This document shows, one piece after another, positions 1 through 12,439 of a DNA stretch of 64,000 bases. Positions within the stretch are counted from its first letter, which is position 1. The number at the start of each line of letters is the position of its first letter. The stretch is from Camellia lanceoleosa. Its lineage: Eukaryota > Streptophyta > Magnoliopsida > Ericales > Theaceae. Under the pieces are notes generated by a model. It saw nothing but the letters and a program-made list of their open reading frames with translations, was not told the origin of the DNA and did not search any database. The position numbers were made by a program, and so were the translations under genes. Location: positions 40,556,190-40,620,189 of the forward strand of contig CM045761.1 in NCBI GenBank assembly GCA_025200525.1, read 5' to 3'.

Positions 1-1291
1 TACTTATGAATTAAATTATTTATATAATTATATTAAAATATTGGGTCAAAAGGTAATTATCTTAAATATCTATTAAGGATAGGAACGAATCTATATAATT
101 ACAGTCGAATCTATAGATTGAATTGGGGAGGGATGCGTGTTGACTGAAGAGTGGGTTCACCTCCCTATATATAGGGAGGTGATTTGGCTGAAAGAAGAAA
201 AAAAAAGGAGAAACAGAAACAAAAGAAAAGAAGAAAAGAAAAAGAAAAGAGAAGAAAAAGGAAAGAATAGTAGAAGCTTAAAGGGTCTTTAACAGTTAAA
301 AAAAAGAGTAAAGTATTGAAGTTAAGGTGAGTTATATTATATCTTGAGTCACCAAAATATATTTTACGTATGTTTTAACTTACCAAAATCTATTTTATAC
401 AAATATGTTTTATTAATTTATTAATAAAAGTTATGTTTTATAAAGATTTCAGTTACGTGGTTTTATTTCTGAACCCCATTTGTTTAAAAGGAAACCCATG
501 GATTTGTCTGTTTATATTTTAAAGAATATTTGATTATGACCTTATAAACAATTATATTTTGTAAGTACCACCACGAGAGTCCCATGCCTTGAGGGACTTA
601 AATAAAGCCTCTGTTTGACCACTTTGTGGTCCTCTGTTTGTCATGGATCCATTGACCTTTGTTTTGTGCAGACCAAAGTGCTGTGCAGAGCTAAGTGCTA
701 CACTATTGTAGGAGCCACCTCTAGAATCCGTACGAGCCACCTCTTGAATCCGTACCTCTGTTTTGTGATTGTCACTTCAGTGACCTCTGTTCTGTTCTGT
801 TCAGTACCGTGGATATGACTATATATTTACATAATTTATGTATTTCAGTTTCTGCCACTTACATGAAAATAATCTCAATTTTACTAATTAAAGGATTATT
901 TGTTTTGACTAAGTTATCCTAAATGTTTTGGCCTAACTAACTATCCATGGTTATTTCGTGTCCCTTATACTCTTGGTATAATATTTCTCACTCTACCATG
1001 TGCTTATAGTTGTTTACCAATTTTCAGGAAATAGCTTTTGGAAAGTCTTAGATGCAGGGCTGCAGAATAGACACACACAGCATTTTTATGATATTTTTCT
1101 ATGTAAATAACGACCTTTTTGGTCGATAAATTTTGTAATAAAAATAGAAGCTCCAATAATTATTTTGGTACCCTTACTTAAATATTTCTTTCGCTCGCGT
1201 TTATTTATCTATTTAAGAATTGGCCATAGGTAACTCAAGTTACTGGCCATCACGATGCTTAACCCTTGGGTACGGGGAGCGGGTCGTGACA
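1..1291 (+). mobile_element. 3' part of a Ty3-gypsy-type LTR (start lies off the window)
   Basis: Several blocks match the LTR of the outer gypsy element in the same order and orientation. Examples are the block around 325-375 (aaggtgagttatattatatc) against 5330, and the block around 560-600 (gtaagtaccaccac) against 5521. It ends in GTGACA at 1291, like the outer LTR. A TATATATAG motif at about 163-171 sits where the outer 5' LTR has TATATAAG. The sequence right after 1291 is Mutator transposase coding sequence, so this LTR or its parent element was inserted into that gene. The other boundary and target duplication (expected ctttt) are outside the window. It could be a solo LTR or the 3' LTR of a longer element. 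Confidence 0.7.
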
Positions 1292-3637
1292 CTTTTAATC
1301 CACTTTACACATGGTGAGGATGGATCTATCTCTAACTAGTAAGACCTAATTGTTAAAAGACTCTAAAATATTGTTTAACAATCTATTACACTTTGTTCTA
1401 GGATTGAATGCATGCCTAGACCACAGAGGTGGATTAGCTCTCATCATCTAATCATATGCTCTGCTATCTACACTATACACCCTAGTCATATGTTTCTCCC
1501 AATCATTCCTTATATATGCCTTTGCAGCTTTCTATACACAACTCTTAAGTTCCTTCCCTTTAAACTCCTTTTAAAATTTGCATAGAGGTGTCTGAAACAA
1601 AACCTATAATTGCCTACAGGGCACATTTCTTCAAGAGTTGGAACCAGTCCCTGTAAAAAATAAATGTAAAAACCATAAGGGATGAAAAACATTAAGGAAC
1701 ATAACAGATTAATGGAAAAATCGTTAAACATAAAAATACCTTTTGTTGATCAGTGATGAAGGTCCATCTATGCTCTGCACTTGGGCCAATACATTCAAAC
1801 AAATTATGTACAAACCAAGTCCAACTTTCTTTATTCTCACTCTCAGCTATTGCATAAGCAATTAGGAACATCATGCTGTTTCCATCTCATCCCACTGCAG
1901 CAAACAATTGCTCTTGACAAGGTCCTTTCAAATGACAAGCATCCAAGCCAATCAATGGCCTCACATCAGCTAAAAACCCTCTCTTGATTCCATCAAGGCA
2001 CACAAAGATTCTCTGGAACCTAGGCTTAATTTCAAGTTGAGGTCTCCATGCATTGATGTCAACTCTTGTACCTAGATTGGTCTTTATTACCTCAGCAGCA
2101 TAATTCCACAGTTTTGTATATTGTTCAACATTTGTTTCCTCAATTCGCACCAATGCTTGTTTCCTAGCTCTGTAACATTTCATTTTGGATACTTCTACAA
2201 CATAGTCATCTTTCACAATGTCCTTAAACTCATTTATTTTCCAGGTAAGGGTGCTTCTAAATTTGTTTACATACTTAGATGGCAAAAATGCACTAATTAC
2301 TTTTCTAATCCTGTAAGTTCTGTTGCAAGTGTGTGTAGGTTTCTATATCGTAATCTGTAATGTGTTCTCTCCAGTCATCTTAGATGCATTGTGCGTAGCT
2401 TACACTCACACCCATGATTACAGTTCACTTGAACCTTTCATGTCTCACTTTTTATGAATTAGACATCATAACCCCCTTTAACTACATATTCCCTCACAGC
2501 ATCTTTAAATTCAATGGCATTATTAAACAACATTCCAATTTTAAATTCAATATTAGCCATATTAACCTCAGGCCTAAATTCAAGGTACTTTGGCTTTCCA
2601 TTGCCCTCCTCATCCGATCCTTCAGGTTCCATTTGTTTTGAGAGATAGAGGGGAGATTGAGATTGAGATTGAAGTGGAACCCACTAATGTTGTGTTTGTT
2701 TTGGAAGATGGAGAGGGGATTCATAATCCCCTCCGGATTAGGATAGGCCTTGGGGAGGGGATTAGGATGGAGGTTTGGGACTTGGTATTAGAAAATAATC
2801 TATCATACTATTTTTTTTTTTTTTTTTTTTTTTACATGTTGGGCATTTTTTTTGAACATTAATGTTTGATGTTTTTGTATTTTTTTTATTTGTTTTATTA
2901 TTTTATATAAAAATAATTTAACAATCCCTACACCAACAACTATCATCAAAACAAATACAATTTTACTTAATCCCTTCACTATTAATCCCTTCACTACGAA
3001 TCCCCTCAATTTTACCTCTGAAAACAAACAGGCCCTCAGAGGTTAGTAATTCCTCCTCAGATAAATCCACATCATTCACAACAAATTCCTCGAATGCATT
3101 GCCTTATTATCCATTTGGTTACTTGTCTACATTACCATCAAACATTATATCATCCTCAGTATGGGTCATCCTTACTACTATCTAAGAAATCAGTGTCTGA
3201 TAAGTCATCATTTTGGTCATCTTCACTGTTTGCTTCATCTTCATACTCATGATAATGAGGATGTTGAGCATTTTCATCCTCATTTACAGGGATATCAGTA
3301 AGAAACAAATAGGGTAAAAAGTGTCTACATTGTATGGCACATGATGCTTAACAAATAATTCTAAGGTGTTTGTAGAGCCTAGATATTGAAACATTTCTAA
3401 ACATCTTGGTCAGTAGCTAATCTTCTTAACCATCTAACCAGATCTTCTGTGGGAATCCTATAAAAAAAATTGTTTGTAATCAGATATCTCCAACTTCTTA
3501 ACTATAAATATTAGCTCAGGCACATAAAAGGTATCAACCTCAACAGTATCAAATACATCTACTTTACCCCCAAACTAACTCCTAGGCCCACCATCACTAT
3601 CAATAAAATACCCACTATGATGTAAAACCAATTTCAT
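1292..3637 (-). pseudogene. Mutator-like (MULE) transposase, degraded and truncated
   Basis: On the minus strand the start is about 3637 (MKLVLHHSGYF, typical of plant MULE N-termini). An Asp/Glu-rich stretch follows at roughly 3180-3300, then the MULE transposase core. The core has FQRIFVCLDGIKRGFL, then RPLIGLDACHLKG with the first catalytic Asp region, an in-frame TGA at 1887-1889, and AESENKESWTWF. A GT-AG intron at about 1651-1739 leads to an exon with GLVPTLEEM and FRHLYANFK. Beyond 1515 the frame shifts, but WEKHMTR and RHAFNPRTK are still recognisable. The frame is cut at 1292 by the LTR and interrupted by a MITE at 2688-3035. The family moves DNA by cut-and-paste; this copy cannot encode a complete enzyme. 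TIRs were not identified. Confidence 0.85.
2688..3035. mobile_element. MITE, probably PIF/Harbinger (Tourist-like)
   Basis: The ends form imperfect terminal inverted repeats. The left end reads TGTTGTGTTTGTTTT and continues into gagaggggattcat; the right end, reverse-complemented, reads GGGCCTGTTTGTTTT and continues into gaggggattcgta. Flanking triplets are taa and tca, a possible decayed 3-bp duplication. A 20-30 bp poly-T tract lies inside. It interrupts the acidic part of the Mutator transposase, so it landed after that gene. It has no coding capacity. Confidence 0.55.
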
Positions 3638-4540
3638 ATTTATATCATACATTATTACATTCACAAAAAACAAATATATCATAAATAATACATGGGACAA
3701 CATATAACAAAAGAACCACCTTAACGACAAAAATGCATGAAAAATCAGTGGAATGAACAGGTAGCATAGGACCAACCACACTGTCAGCCAACCACTCAGT
3801 CAATGCAGTAGTCCATCAATGGAGATAAAAAATTTCATATAAAAAAAGACAATAAAGTAAACAACACACACACATACCCATGCAATAAAGTAAGATACAA
3901 ACACAGAGTTTGCCATTACGTTATTCACAAAATCAAAAAAACAAAAAAAGAAAACTTCATACGCAAATTACATGAACAAAGAAACAAAAAAATTCGTATA
4001 AATCACTTACCAACACTCCAAATAACATTATGCACCAGTACTTCAAACGCTGCTCCAGATTTTCTTTGAAATCACAATAACCCCTTTGCCCTAATCGACG
4101 AAATCGAAGAAATTGGGACAAAGCTTAGCCCTAATCGATGAAATCAAAGATTTGGAGCCTTTTATATAGGGCTAATAAAAAACGACATCGTTTTGGGTTG
4201 GTTTTGGCACCAAAAATGGCTTTCTCCGTTACTTCATGAAACAGAGATGGACGGGGGGCTTAAATTGTAACACGGAAGAAACTCCAGAATTTTAATTGTC
4301 AAAATTAAAACCTTGGGGTTTAAATTGCAAAACACGCTAAACATTGGGTTTTTTTTTTTTTGTAATTTAATGAAAAAATAAATAAATAATGTGAAAATAC
4401 CAAAACTCACAATTTAAGTTTAATTACAATGATTGTGTGTAAACTTTTGAATTCTTATAAACTTGGTCATGTTATTATATCATGGTGGAAGAATTGTAAA
4501 ATTTAGATTGGGTTATCTATCAATTTTATACGTATATATA
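3638..4540. other. 5' flank of the Mutator transposase, no gene seen
   Basis: AT-rich sequence upstream of the minus-strand transposase. It contains a short direct repeat built on gaaatcgaagaaattggg / cctaatcgatgaaatc (4090-4150) and a second repeated phrase, cttaaattgtaacacgg / gtttaaattgcaaaacacg (4258-4335). The MULE terminal repeat may lie in this stretch but no partner was found. A (TA)n run covers about 4530-4551. The motif aattttatac at 4522-4531 is the left copy of the SINE target duplication. Confidence 0.5.
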
Positions 4541-4819
4541 TATATATATATTTTAACAGGGAAAAAAATGTTCTGAGATGTCATCATTTATGGGCTTAGG
4601 CCGCGGGGTAGTCGATTGTCCCACGGTTATCGGCCTGATTTAACCCAATCCAAAGGAAAGAACCCACCATTGAGGCACCGGTGGAGCTCATCGACCGTCT
4701 CTAGCAGGGCCAAGTTTTGATTGGAGTACAATACGAAGTCTCTGCAGAAAATCACTGAAAATTACCCAACATTTTGTGTCTCCCACGAGTCGAACTTGAC
4801 TCTCTACTAGGGAAGGCCA
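4541..4819 (-). mobile_element. tRNA-derived SINE, 3' portion (split by the gypsy element)
   Basis: Joining this piece to 50102-50135 across the gypsy duplication ggcca gives a roughly 310-bp element on the minus strand. It has a pol III A-box-like motif (tggcccaatagtg) and a B-box-like motif (caagttcgactcg) about 35 bp apart. The 3' end has a short T run near 4562-4568. The flanks share aattttatac (4522-4531 and 50136-50145) as a likely target duplication, followed on both sides by TA-rich sequence. The family name is uncertain. Confidence 0.6.
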
Positions 4820-6177
4820 TGTGACACCCTGAATGTTTAATTAAATACCACATAAATAATTATAGCTATATATAATTATGGTTGTATGTAATAATATATT
4901 ATTAAAAATAAATAAATAAATAATAATAACAATAATAATCAAATAAATATATGGAATAAGAATAATAATGGTAATAATAGTAGGAAATAGTAATACTAAT
5001 AATAAGCATACTAAATATGATAAGGCCAAAAGCAATTAATTAGCAATTACTTAAGTAAATTTGTAAATCTCTCTAGGAGAGAAGGGTGTTGCGCCATCTG
5101 TGCCATCTAACTATTAGGGGGAGTGAGTCACCAATTTGAGGAATCATGACTAGGTGATTCATCACCTAAGGGCTTGTGTATATAAGAGGGTGGGAAGGGG
5201 AGGCTGTGAATTGACTAAAGGAACGAGGGGAAAAGAAGGAGAAAAAAAAAAGAGAGACAGAAAGGAGAAAGAAAATAGTCTCGAGAAACCAACATAAATA
5301 GGAGGAAAATAGTAGGAATTAATATTAAGGTGAGTTATATTATATCTTGAGTTACCATAATATATTTTACGTATGTTTTGAGTTTATGCAAATTGGGTTT
5401 TATAAATTATATTACTATTTTAATTACGTTGATAATTTTCCGAACTCTATTTGCTCAAATTGAAACCCATGGATATATTTTAATAATTATTTAATAATGA
5501 TTTTATAAACAATTATGTTTTGTAAGTACCACCATAAGAGTCTCATGCCTTGGGAGACTTAAATCACCATTGGCCTCTGTTTGGCTACTTTGTGGTCTTC
5601 TGTTTCTCATGGATCCATTGATCTCTGTTCTGACTGTCACTCCTGTGACTTCTGTTTTGTTTTGTTTTGTTCTGTACCATGGTTATGGTTATTTATTTAC
5701 ATAATTTCTGTATTTCAATTTTTGCCACTTAACTAATTTGTTTATTCAAATTAAGTTATATAAATGTTTTGCCTTCACTAACTATCTATGGTTATTTTGT
5801 ATACTCTTAGAGTAAATTTCTCACTCTGTTGTGTGCTTATAACTGTTTCCCTTTCAGGTGACGAGATGTAAGGAAGACCCGTAACCTCATGTAGTGGAAC
5901 CTGAATAAGAATTGATGTTGATATGTTTTTTTTTTTTTCCCCTTTTCTTCCTTTTTATTTTTTTTACTGAGGGCCGGTCACTGCATAATAAAAATAAATA
6001 AATAAAAGCCTTATAGATGTACTTTCTTTTATCAAAATAGTCGAATGAAGTAAATTTTCTATTTAATTATTTTCTTACTTCCATTTTGCCTCCGCCTACG
6101 CCATTTAATTTATTGAGCTTAGAATTAATTAGTAAGTTACAATTCTAACCCGAAGCCCATGGGGTTGGGTTGTGACA
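4820..6177 (+). repeat. 5' LTR of the outer gypsy element
   Basis: About 1.36 kb, TG...CA termini. A TATA-like TATATAAG at about 5178-5185 precedes a purine-rich stretch, consistent with the U3/R boundary. The equivalent site in the 3' LTR reads TATGTAAG. Numerous substitutions and small indels separate it from 48760-50096, so the insertion is not recent. Confidence 0.92.
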
Positions 6178-6179
6178 AG

Positions 6180-6191
6180 TGGTATCAGAGC
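6180..6191 (+). other. Primer binding site (initiator tRNA-Met)
   Basis: tggtatcagagc lies two bases after the LTR end and is the standard complement of the 3' end of plant initiator tRNA-Met. It primes minus-strand DNA synthesis and fixes the element's orientation as plus. Confidence 0.92.
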
Positions 6192-6392
6192 AATGGTTCT
6201 TTTTTTTTAAAAAAAAAAAAACTATTTTAATTTGATCAGAAAGTTCAAAAAGTTATAAAGAAAAATATAAATGAAACAATATGGCTAGATACAGATAATA
6301 AAATAAAATGACTACATAATAAAATAATAAATATTTACCTGCGACGTTGGTCTTTTTATATAAAATCTCATGGTTATTCTGGTGCTGTAGGA

Positions 6393-6848
6393 ATATCCAA
6401 GCTTAACCTTGATGAGACATTTTAGAAGGAGCTTGGAGCTATCAATTTGGCAGATATTTTAGCAGAGCACCCAGCCCCCGCCTCACCGGAAAGATTGGGA
6501 GATTGGAAGGATATCATTAGGAGACTACACCGAAGCTTTGCCCAATTGATGGGTCGGCCAATATATATATAGACCGATCCTATTGATGTCTCATACTTAC
6601 TATGGAGGCAAAGTTATGCCTATATGCGCCAACGCTTTCTCGGACCCACTTGTGTCCTCGGCATTGCCCCAGGATATGATCGCCCGCATTATATCATTGG
6701 CCCTCTGCCCCCAGATTTTGTTGCAAGAAGGGAAAATGTGTACCCCGAGGATTATATTTTCACCAATATTCCTAACTCGCTAGAGATTATTAATATTCAA
6801 AACGTTGACTTTAGTAATGATTTGTCATATATCGAGACACCCGACTAG
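6393..6848 (+). pseudogene. Unrecognised ORF upstream of gag in the gypsy leader
   Basis: One frame stays coding-like for about 150 codons from 6393 to the stop at 6846-6848, broken only by TAG at about 6423 and TAG at 6570-6572. Readable stretches include DWKDIIRRLHRSFAQL, QSYAYMRQRFLGPTC and APGYDRPHYIIGPLPPDF. A splice-acceptor-like gctgtag ends at 6390, just before the frame opens. It is not gag: gag begins later at 39075, after the SIRE-like insertion. No known domain was recognised. It lies between the primer binding site and gag, where plant gypsy elements normally have only an untranslated leader. It may be an extra element gene or a captured exon; this is inference. Confidence 0.5.
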
Positions 6849-6879
6849 ATTGTTGATCGAGCGTTTTTGGGATACATAC

Positions 6880-8251
6880 TATTTTCTCAGATAGGCAACC
6901 CAAGAGGGGGGGTGAATTGGGTTATTAAAAATTTCACAATATTAAAATTAACACAATATTCAAAATTTTAATAAATAAAAAATAATAATAATTATCAATA
7001 TAAAAGTAAGAGAGATAGGGAGAGAAAATCAAACACTGCGATTTATAGTGGTTCGGCACGCCAGGCCTACGTCCACTCCCCAAGGAACCTCCTTGAGAAT
7101 TTCTTTACTATCAATTGAATAAATACACCACCAAGCTTGTGGATTTGGCACAGGACTTATTCTTATCTATTGAGTCTCACTCAACAAAAAAAGCCTTACC
7201 CTTACAAAATCTCTCACAAAAATAAGGAATAAGAATAAGTGGTACTTAAACCCACTTTTACAATAATTCTCTCACAAAGAGTAAATATGAAAGTGTAAGA
7301 ACAAAGGCTAGACTTAGATCTGAAAGTGAAAGAGCATAATACAATTTGGAGCTCACAGAAAATTTTCTCTTCAAGTTCTTGATTTTTTTCCACACACAAC
7401 ACTTTTATTTATACACAAAAATATACCCGTTGGACGCTCCTTGCTGACGTCATGGATGACATTTATTTGTTTCAACTTGTCATCATGAGGCATCTTTTCT
7501 TTTTGACAAACAAAGTGGCCGAATTTGAACAAAACTCACAAACATGTAGGTTTTGACTAATATATATAGTATATATATATATATAATCCTACAAAGTCCA
7601 CATTATAAAGATGTAACTTTAACATTCAAATACAAACTTCAACATGTGAATTAAAATTCAATATGTTGCAATTTTGCAACCATTTCTTTGTGTATTATAT
7701 CATGTATGATTTTTTTCACATGCTAGTAATTAATGTTTCCACACACTAATATATATGATTGCTTCCGTGATGTATGCTATTATATGCATTTATATGTTTT
7801 GATCAAATATTTGCATAAACAGAAAAATCAATTTAAATAATATTTATGATGGATCTGAAAATATATGCCCTCTTTAAAATATTGCATATGTTGTAGAGAT
7901 TCTAAACTAAATATATTCTACCACTCCATATTAATTTTGTCAAAACATGACAACCCATCAATATCAAATTTTTCAAAATAATACAACAAATCAATCATTT
8001 TGTCAAAATAATATAATTAATTAATTTTTAATTTGGTCAAAAACTAAATAATGATCAGCCTCAATTTTCAAAAAGTAAATAGTAAAGTTTTCAAAAATAT
8101 TTTTATTTAACTAATATGTAACAAATATATATATATATATATTTTTAAAAATGATAATATTTTGGGTCAAATACATATGTATATTAAAAAAAATTCAAAT
8201 TGTTACAAATAATATTTTAGACATCATCAAAATTAAATAATATGATTAACA
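6880..8251 (-). repeat. 3' LTR of the SIRE-like element
   Basis: Matches 37429-38762 over its length. On the minus strand it begins TGTTAATCATATTA and should end ...CA; here the terminal base pair has mutated (plus strand TATTTTCTCAG against TGTTATCCCAG in the other copy). It keeps about 60 bp near 7090-7150 that the 5' LTR lacks. A TATAAATA box on the minus strand lies near 7407-7414. Confidence 0.9.
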
Positions 8252-8265
8252 ATCTCCTCCTTTTT
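8252..8265 (-). other. Polypurine tract of the SIRE-like element
   Basis: Read on the minus strand it is AAAAAGGAGGAGAT, directly before the 3' LTR. It is the expected plus-strand primer site and supports minus orientation. Confidence 0.85.
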
Positions 8266-8485
8266 GATGATGGCAATATTTGTATGGATTTGACACAAAA
8301 TAAAATTGACAAAATATTTGATAACCCTGCAACATATAATTTTTAAAATTATATTTTTTCTCCCTCTTTGACATCATCAAAATAAAGATGAAGATAAAAA
8401 TCAAACACATTTGATACAATAATCTGAGCGGCCAAAAAATAAAATAATGGGCCATCTGTCTTGTCGAAATCATTGTGGAGATTTT

Positions 8486-10922
8486 TATCACGACCCAAAC
8501 CCGCCCCTATAGGTTTGGCACCGTAACCGGCCAGTAATCCGAGAATTACCTACGGCCTCTGAATAGATTAACGAGTAGTAAGGGGCTGCGGAAGCAATAA
8601 TATAAATTAAACAAGGTCCAATGAGCTGTGATGACATACATGGGACAGAAAATTCAAAACTTATTTATATACATAAACATGCTAGTCAGATATCCCAATA
8701 TGTACAAAATATTTACAACTTGTATTCCCAAGATCCGACATTACAAAACACAAACATTGACCAGCATAACGACAAAACAGCCATGGCGATAGGCTTCAGA
8801 CGGAATCTCCCCGGGAGGCGCAACAGGTGGCTGACCAAAACGGAACATAAGGCCATTAACTCTGGCCTGGGTCCTGTGCCGGCTCACCTACATATATATA
8901 GTAAACTGTAAGCGAAAGCCCAGTGAATAATAAACAGAGTAAAGGGGTTGTAATGAATATGTCCATAGAGATTCAGAATTCATATCAAAGCCATACTTGT
9001 ACAGATCATTTACAGAAATTAGAAGTCTTGCATAAATATGCGTGATACATTCATTAGCCCTCACAGATACAGTTGACCCAAAAGGGACGGCCATAAAGGC
9101 AAACAGTTGACTCACGTGCACGGAGACGATACAGTTGGCTCATGAGACGTACAGTTGGCCCATAAAGGGACGTAAGGATCCATAAACAGTTGGCTCATGA
9201 GATGTACAGTTGGCCCATAAGGGACGAAACGGAACATATTTGAGGCTAAGAATATCACAAATACATTTTCAGAAAACATTGGACAACCATTCATTCATAC
9301 AAAAATATCATTTCAAAAAACAGATCTTGTTTCATTACACAGAAAGTAGATACAATTGAACACAACTTTACTAAGTTATTACTCACAGATGATTGATAGC
9401 TCTAACTAGGTGGGAAGGCAGCACTCCACTTGTTTGAGATGCGTGACCCACATAAACACACATACATCGTACACACTTGAACAACCCTTCGAATAATGCA
9501 TAACTTGTTTCGTTTGTTCTTAATGTGTTTCTAACCTTTAGTTCTCATTAAAGATTCTTAAACATGGCTTAGAAATGCCTAGGATAAAATGAGGATGCAA
9601 AAGAATATCTTGGAAACATTTTCAGAAATTTCAGAAAAACAGGGTCCCGCTCGAGCGTATGTTTCCCCGCTCGAGCGGACATGCAAACACAGTTCCCGCC
9701 CGAGTGTTAACTTCACCGCTCGAGCGGACCAAAAAGTACTGGATAGGTGAAATTTCGCCGACGCCGCTGAAGGCGTGTCACCGATCCTTCGCCGCGTGAA
9801 GGCCCAATACTCCGCTCGAGCGGACTGATGCACAGTGCAAGATGCTGGGAGCTCGATTTTCCCGCTCGAACGGCACTTCCCCCGCTCGAGCGGATGACCA
9901 AAATCTAGAAATTCCAGATTTGAGTCCTAAGCTCAAAACCAAGTTTTGATGCATAAATTTCGATCCTCTTGGGCTAATTTTCTGGAAAACATAAGTAAAC
10001 TCATAGAGCAACATGTTACAAAGGTCAATTTGAGAAATCAAGGCCCAAGGGTGTTTCAATTAATCTCATTTTCAAACCCATTTTCAAGAACATGCTCCAA
10101 ACATGACATACATGAGTTTTACACCAAATTAAAGCTTCAAAGCTTGTTTATTTGAGCTCATTTCTTTCAAAACAAGTTGAAAACATGGTCTACTCTCAAA
10201 ATATGAACATTCATGTAACACTTTGCCATGAAAATAACTTAAAACTCAATAATACCAACATGCATGCAACAATTGAGCTCTAGCTCAACACTATTGAACC
10301 AATTCATACCTTAACTCTACACTTAGACATGGATCATGCAAGAATTAACTTAGACACAACAATGAGGAGGTGAACTCCTTACCTAAGTCTTCAATTGAGA
10401 GTCTAGGAGATCAATAATGCAATCAACCCTACAATCCTCTCAAGTTCCAAGCATAATCAAGCAAAATGTGATGAAAATCAACTCTCTCCCTTTTCTCTCT
10501 CTCTATGGCCGGTTGAGTTCTCAAAATATGGCTGAAGAAGTGATTTGATCAATATATGATAAGGCTCAATATTTTACTCTAAGTGGCCCACTAAGGGTGG
10601 CATGTTGGTAATTAAGCCAACTATTGTGATTTACCAATATTTAATCTAATTTAATCATGCCTAATCAATTTCCGGATAAATATATCGTAAAATCACATAA
10701 ATTCTAATGAACACAGATCATCAATCGATTTTGGGTTCGGCCGCCGATAAGGCCTTCAATTAACAGTTTAAAGTTTAAAACATGAACAGATATTTCGACA
10801 CCAAACAGATAGAAACACATAAATCATGCAATACTCATGCAACTTAATTCCGGATTTCCTCTTAATTACCGTTAGGCATATTTAAGTGCCAATTAACGTT
10901 AATCAAGGTCGGGGTTATTACA
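8486..10922 (-). mobile_element. Solo LTR with clustered CTCGAG palindromes (family A)
   Basis: About 2.44 kb, bounded by the exact duplication atttt (8481-8485 and 10923-10927). On the minus strand it starts TGTAATAACCCCG and ends with GGGTTTGGGTCGTGATA. The same end motifs occur in opposite orientation at 21878-23822, so both belong to related families. It contains about seven copies of a ccgctcgagcgg-type palindrome between 9650 and 9895. No reading frame of retrotransposon proteins is present. It is probably of Ty3-gypsy type; the lineage is unresolved. Confidence 0.85.
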
Positions 10923-11006
10923 ATTTTGGAGCATCTTGAGTGCAGGAAATATTGACAAACAAAAGATTTGAACAGATATAGCAGATATGCATCGAGTAAT
11001 TGATCA

Positions 11007-11275
11007 ATGGAGTGTATAAAAAGAGCCACAGATCAGAGGCAAAGATACGAAATCATCAAGTGTTTGAGAGAAAAATTTATTGTAGCGTCTTGTGTAATCA
11101 TATCATTCCTTACCTTGTCTATCAATAAGTCGGACCTGCATGAGGTGCTTGTAATGCAGACAAATGAGAGAGTACCAGTGACGCAAGCACATGCTATGCC
11201 TGTAAATAAGGGTTCTAGTGTTATTGGCAATCGAAATGACTTCGATGCTATTAATAACACTATGGCTCTTAGTAC
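11007..11275 (+). pseudogene. Antisense ORF in the SIRE-like element, N-terminal half
   Basis: An ATG at 11007 opens a frame that runs to the insertion point of the Ogre-like LTR. Reading across the acagg duplication, the frame continues exactly into 31236-31548. The whole is about 195 codons with one in-frame TAA, at 31300-31302. This half has a hydrophobic patch near residues 25-37 (FIVASCVIISFLTL) and no recognised domain. It runs opposite to the host element's gag-pol. Extra ORFs in the pol-to-LTR region are known in this lineage, usually described as env-like and in sense orientation, so the antisense direction is unusual. Confidence 0.5.
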
Positions 11276-12439
11276 ACAGGTGTAGTTCGGCTTTTCGCGT
11301 TCCCTTTCAGAAGAATGAAATAACCCTTACAGTTCGGACTCCACTTGTGTTGGTTTTGAATCTGATTTCACAAGTGCAATGTGAAACAGTGGAAACACAA
11401 AAAGAGTCCAAATCTGGCAATTGTTTTTTGGAAAATCGATGTTTGAATCAAATGCCAAAAATGGACTGCTTTGCCAGATTTCAGAGTCGCCACCTAAATA
11501 TTTATGGGAAATTTAGAAAACCCGTGACTCGTGCCAAAGGCCATTAGTCTGTCGTTACCAAAGTGTCTTGGTTCGGGAACTTAGGTATGAGAGGGGAAGG
11601 TCAATATTGAGCAACCCACTCACCCGATCAAAAATCGGCCTCTACTAATTATGATGTAATTCTTATGTATAATATATGTTCTTATTCTGATTATTTAAGA
11701 AATCCTAAAATTTATTATGTGAAACATACAAGGTATAGACTAATTTGCTCAAATTGGAACAATTCAATTTCATGTTTGTTTCTTGAAAAGGATTTGAATT
11801 TGCCACATCAGGTGGGTTTAATTTGCCACTTAACAAAGTGGACTTAAGGTTTGTGAATTTGCCACTGCAAAGTGGGCTTAAAACGCACATTTGTTGATTT
11901 GTTCCAATTCAAACAATAAGTCTTCATCCACAGGCATTCAAACAGGTTATCATTTAAGCAATTAGCCTCATGGTAGGATGCTAAATATAATAAGACAATT
12001 ATGTACAAGCGGGATGCTAAAGCATAACAACTCACATATTTACCGACGTCCCGCGAATAAGCTACAAAACAAAGTTAGAAAATATGCTTGATTCCAAACT
12101 GTACAATGTGACAATGCAACACATGTGATATGCAATTTACTAGGCTCGGCTACTAATATGACATATGAGATGATTTGATCGCATGTGCTCTAAGCATGTA
12201 TTCAGAGAAGTATTGAAACGACAATGCGAATTGAAATGATGGACCGAGCCCCGGTGCATGCAATACAAGTGGATGCAAATATGAGTATGCTAAATTAAAC
12301 ATGATGCCTCTAAACTAACCATCATAAGCTGATAAATAAAAGGGAGAAAGACGTGGGGTTGGAAGACATGCACACACACACACACACTTATTACAAGTTT
12401 GTTTGCCCTCGCACAGGAGAGTCCGAATGAACTAATGAG

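Noticed and set aside
11218..11547. A 109-codon plus-strand frame
   Set aside because: It crosses the Ogre-like LTR boundary at 11281 in a frame different from the antisense ORF.
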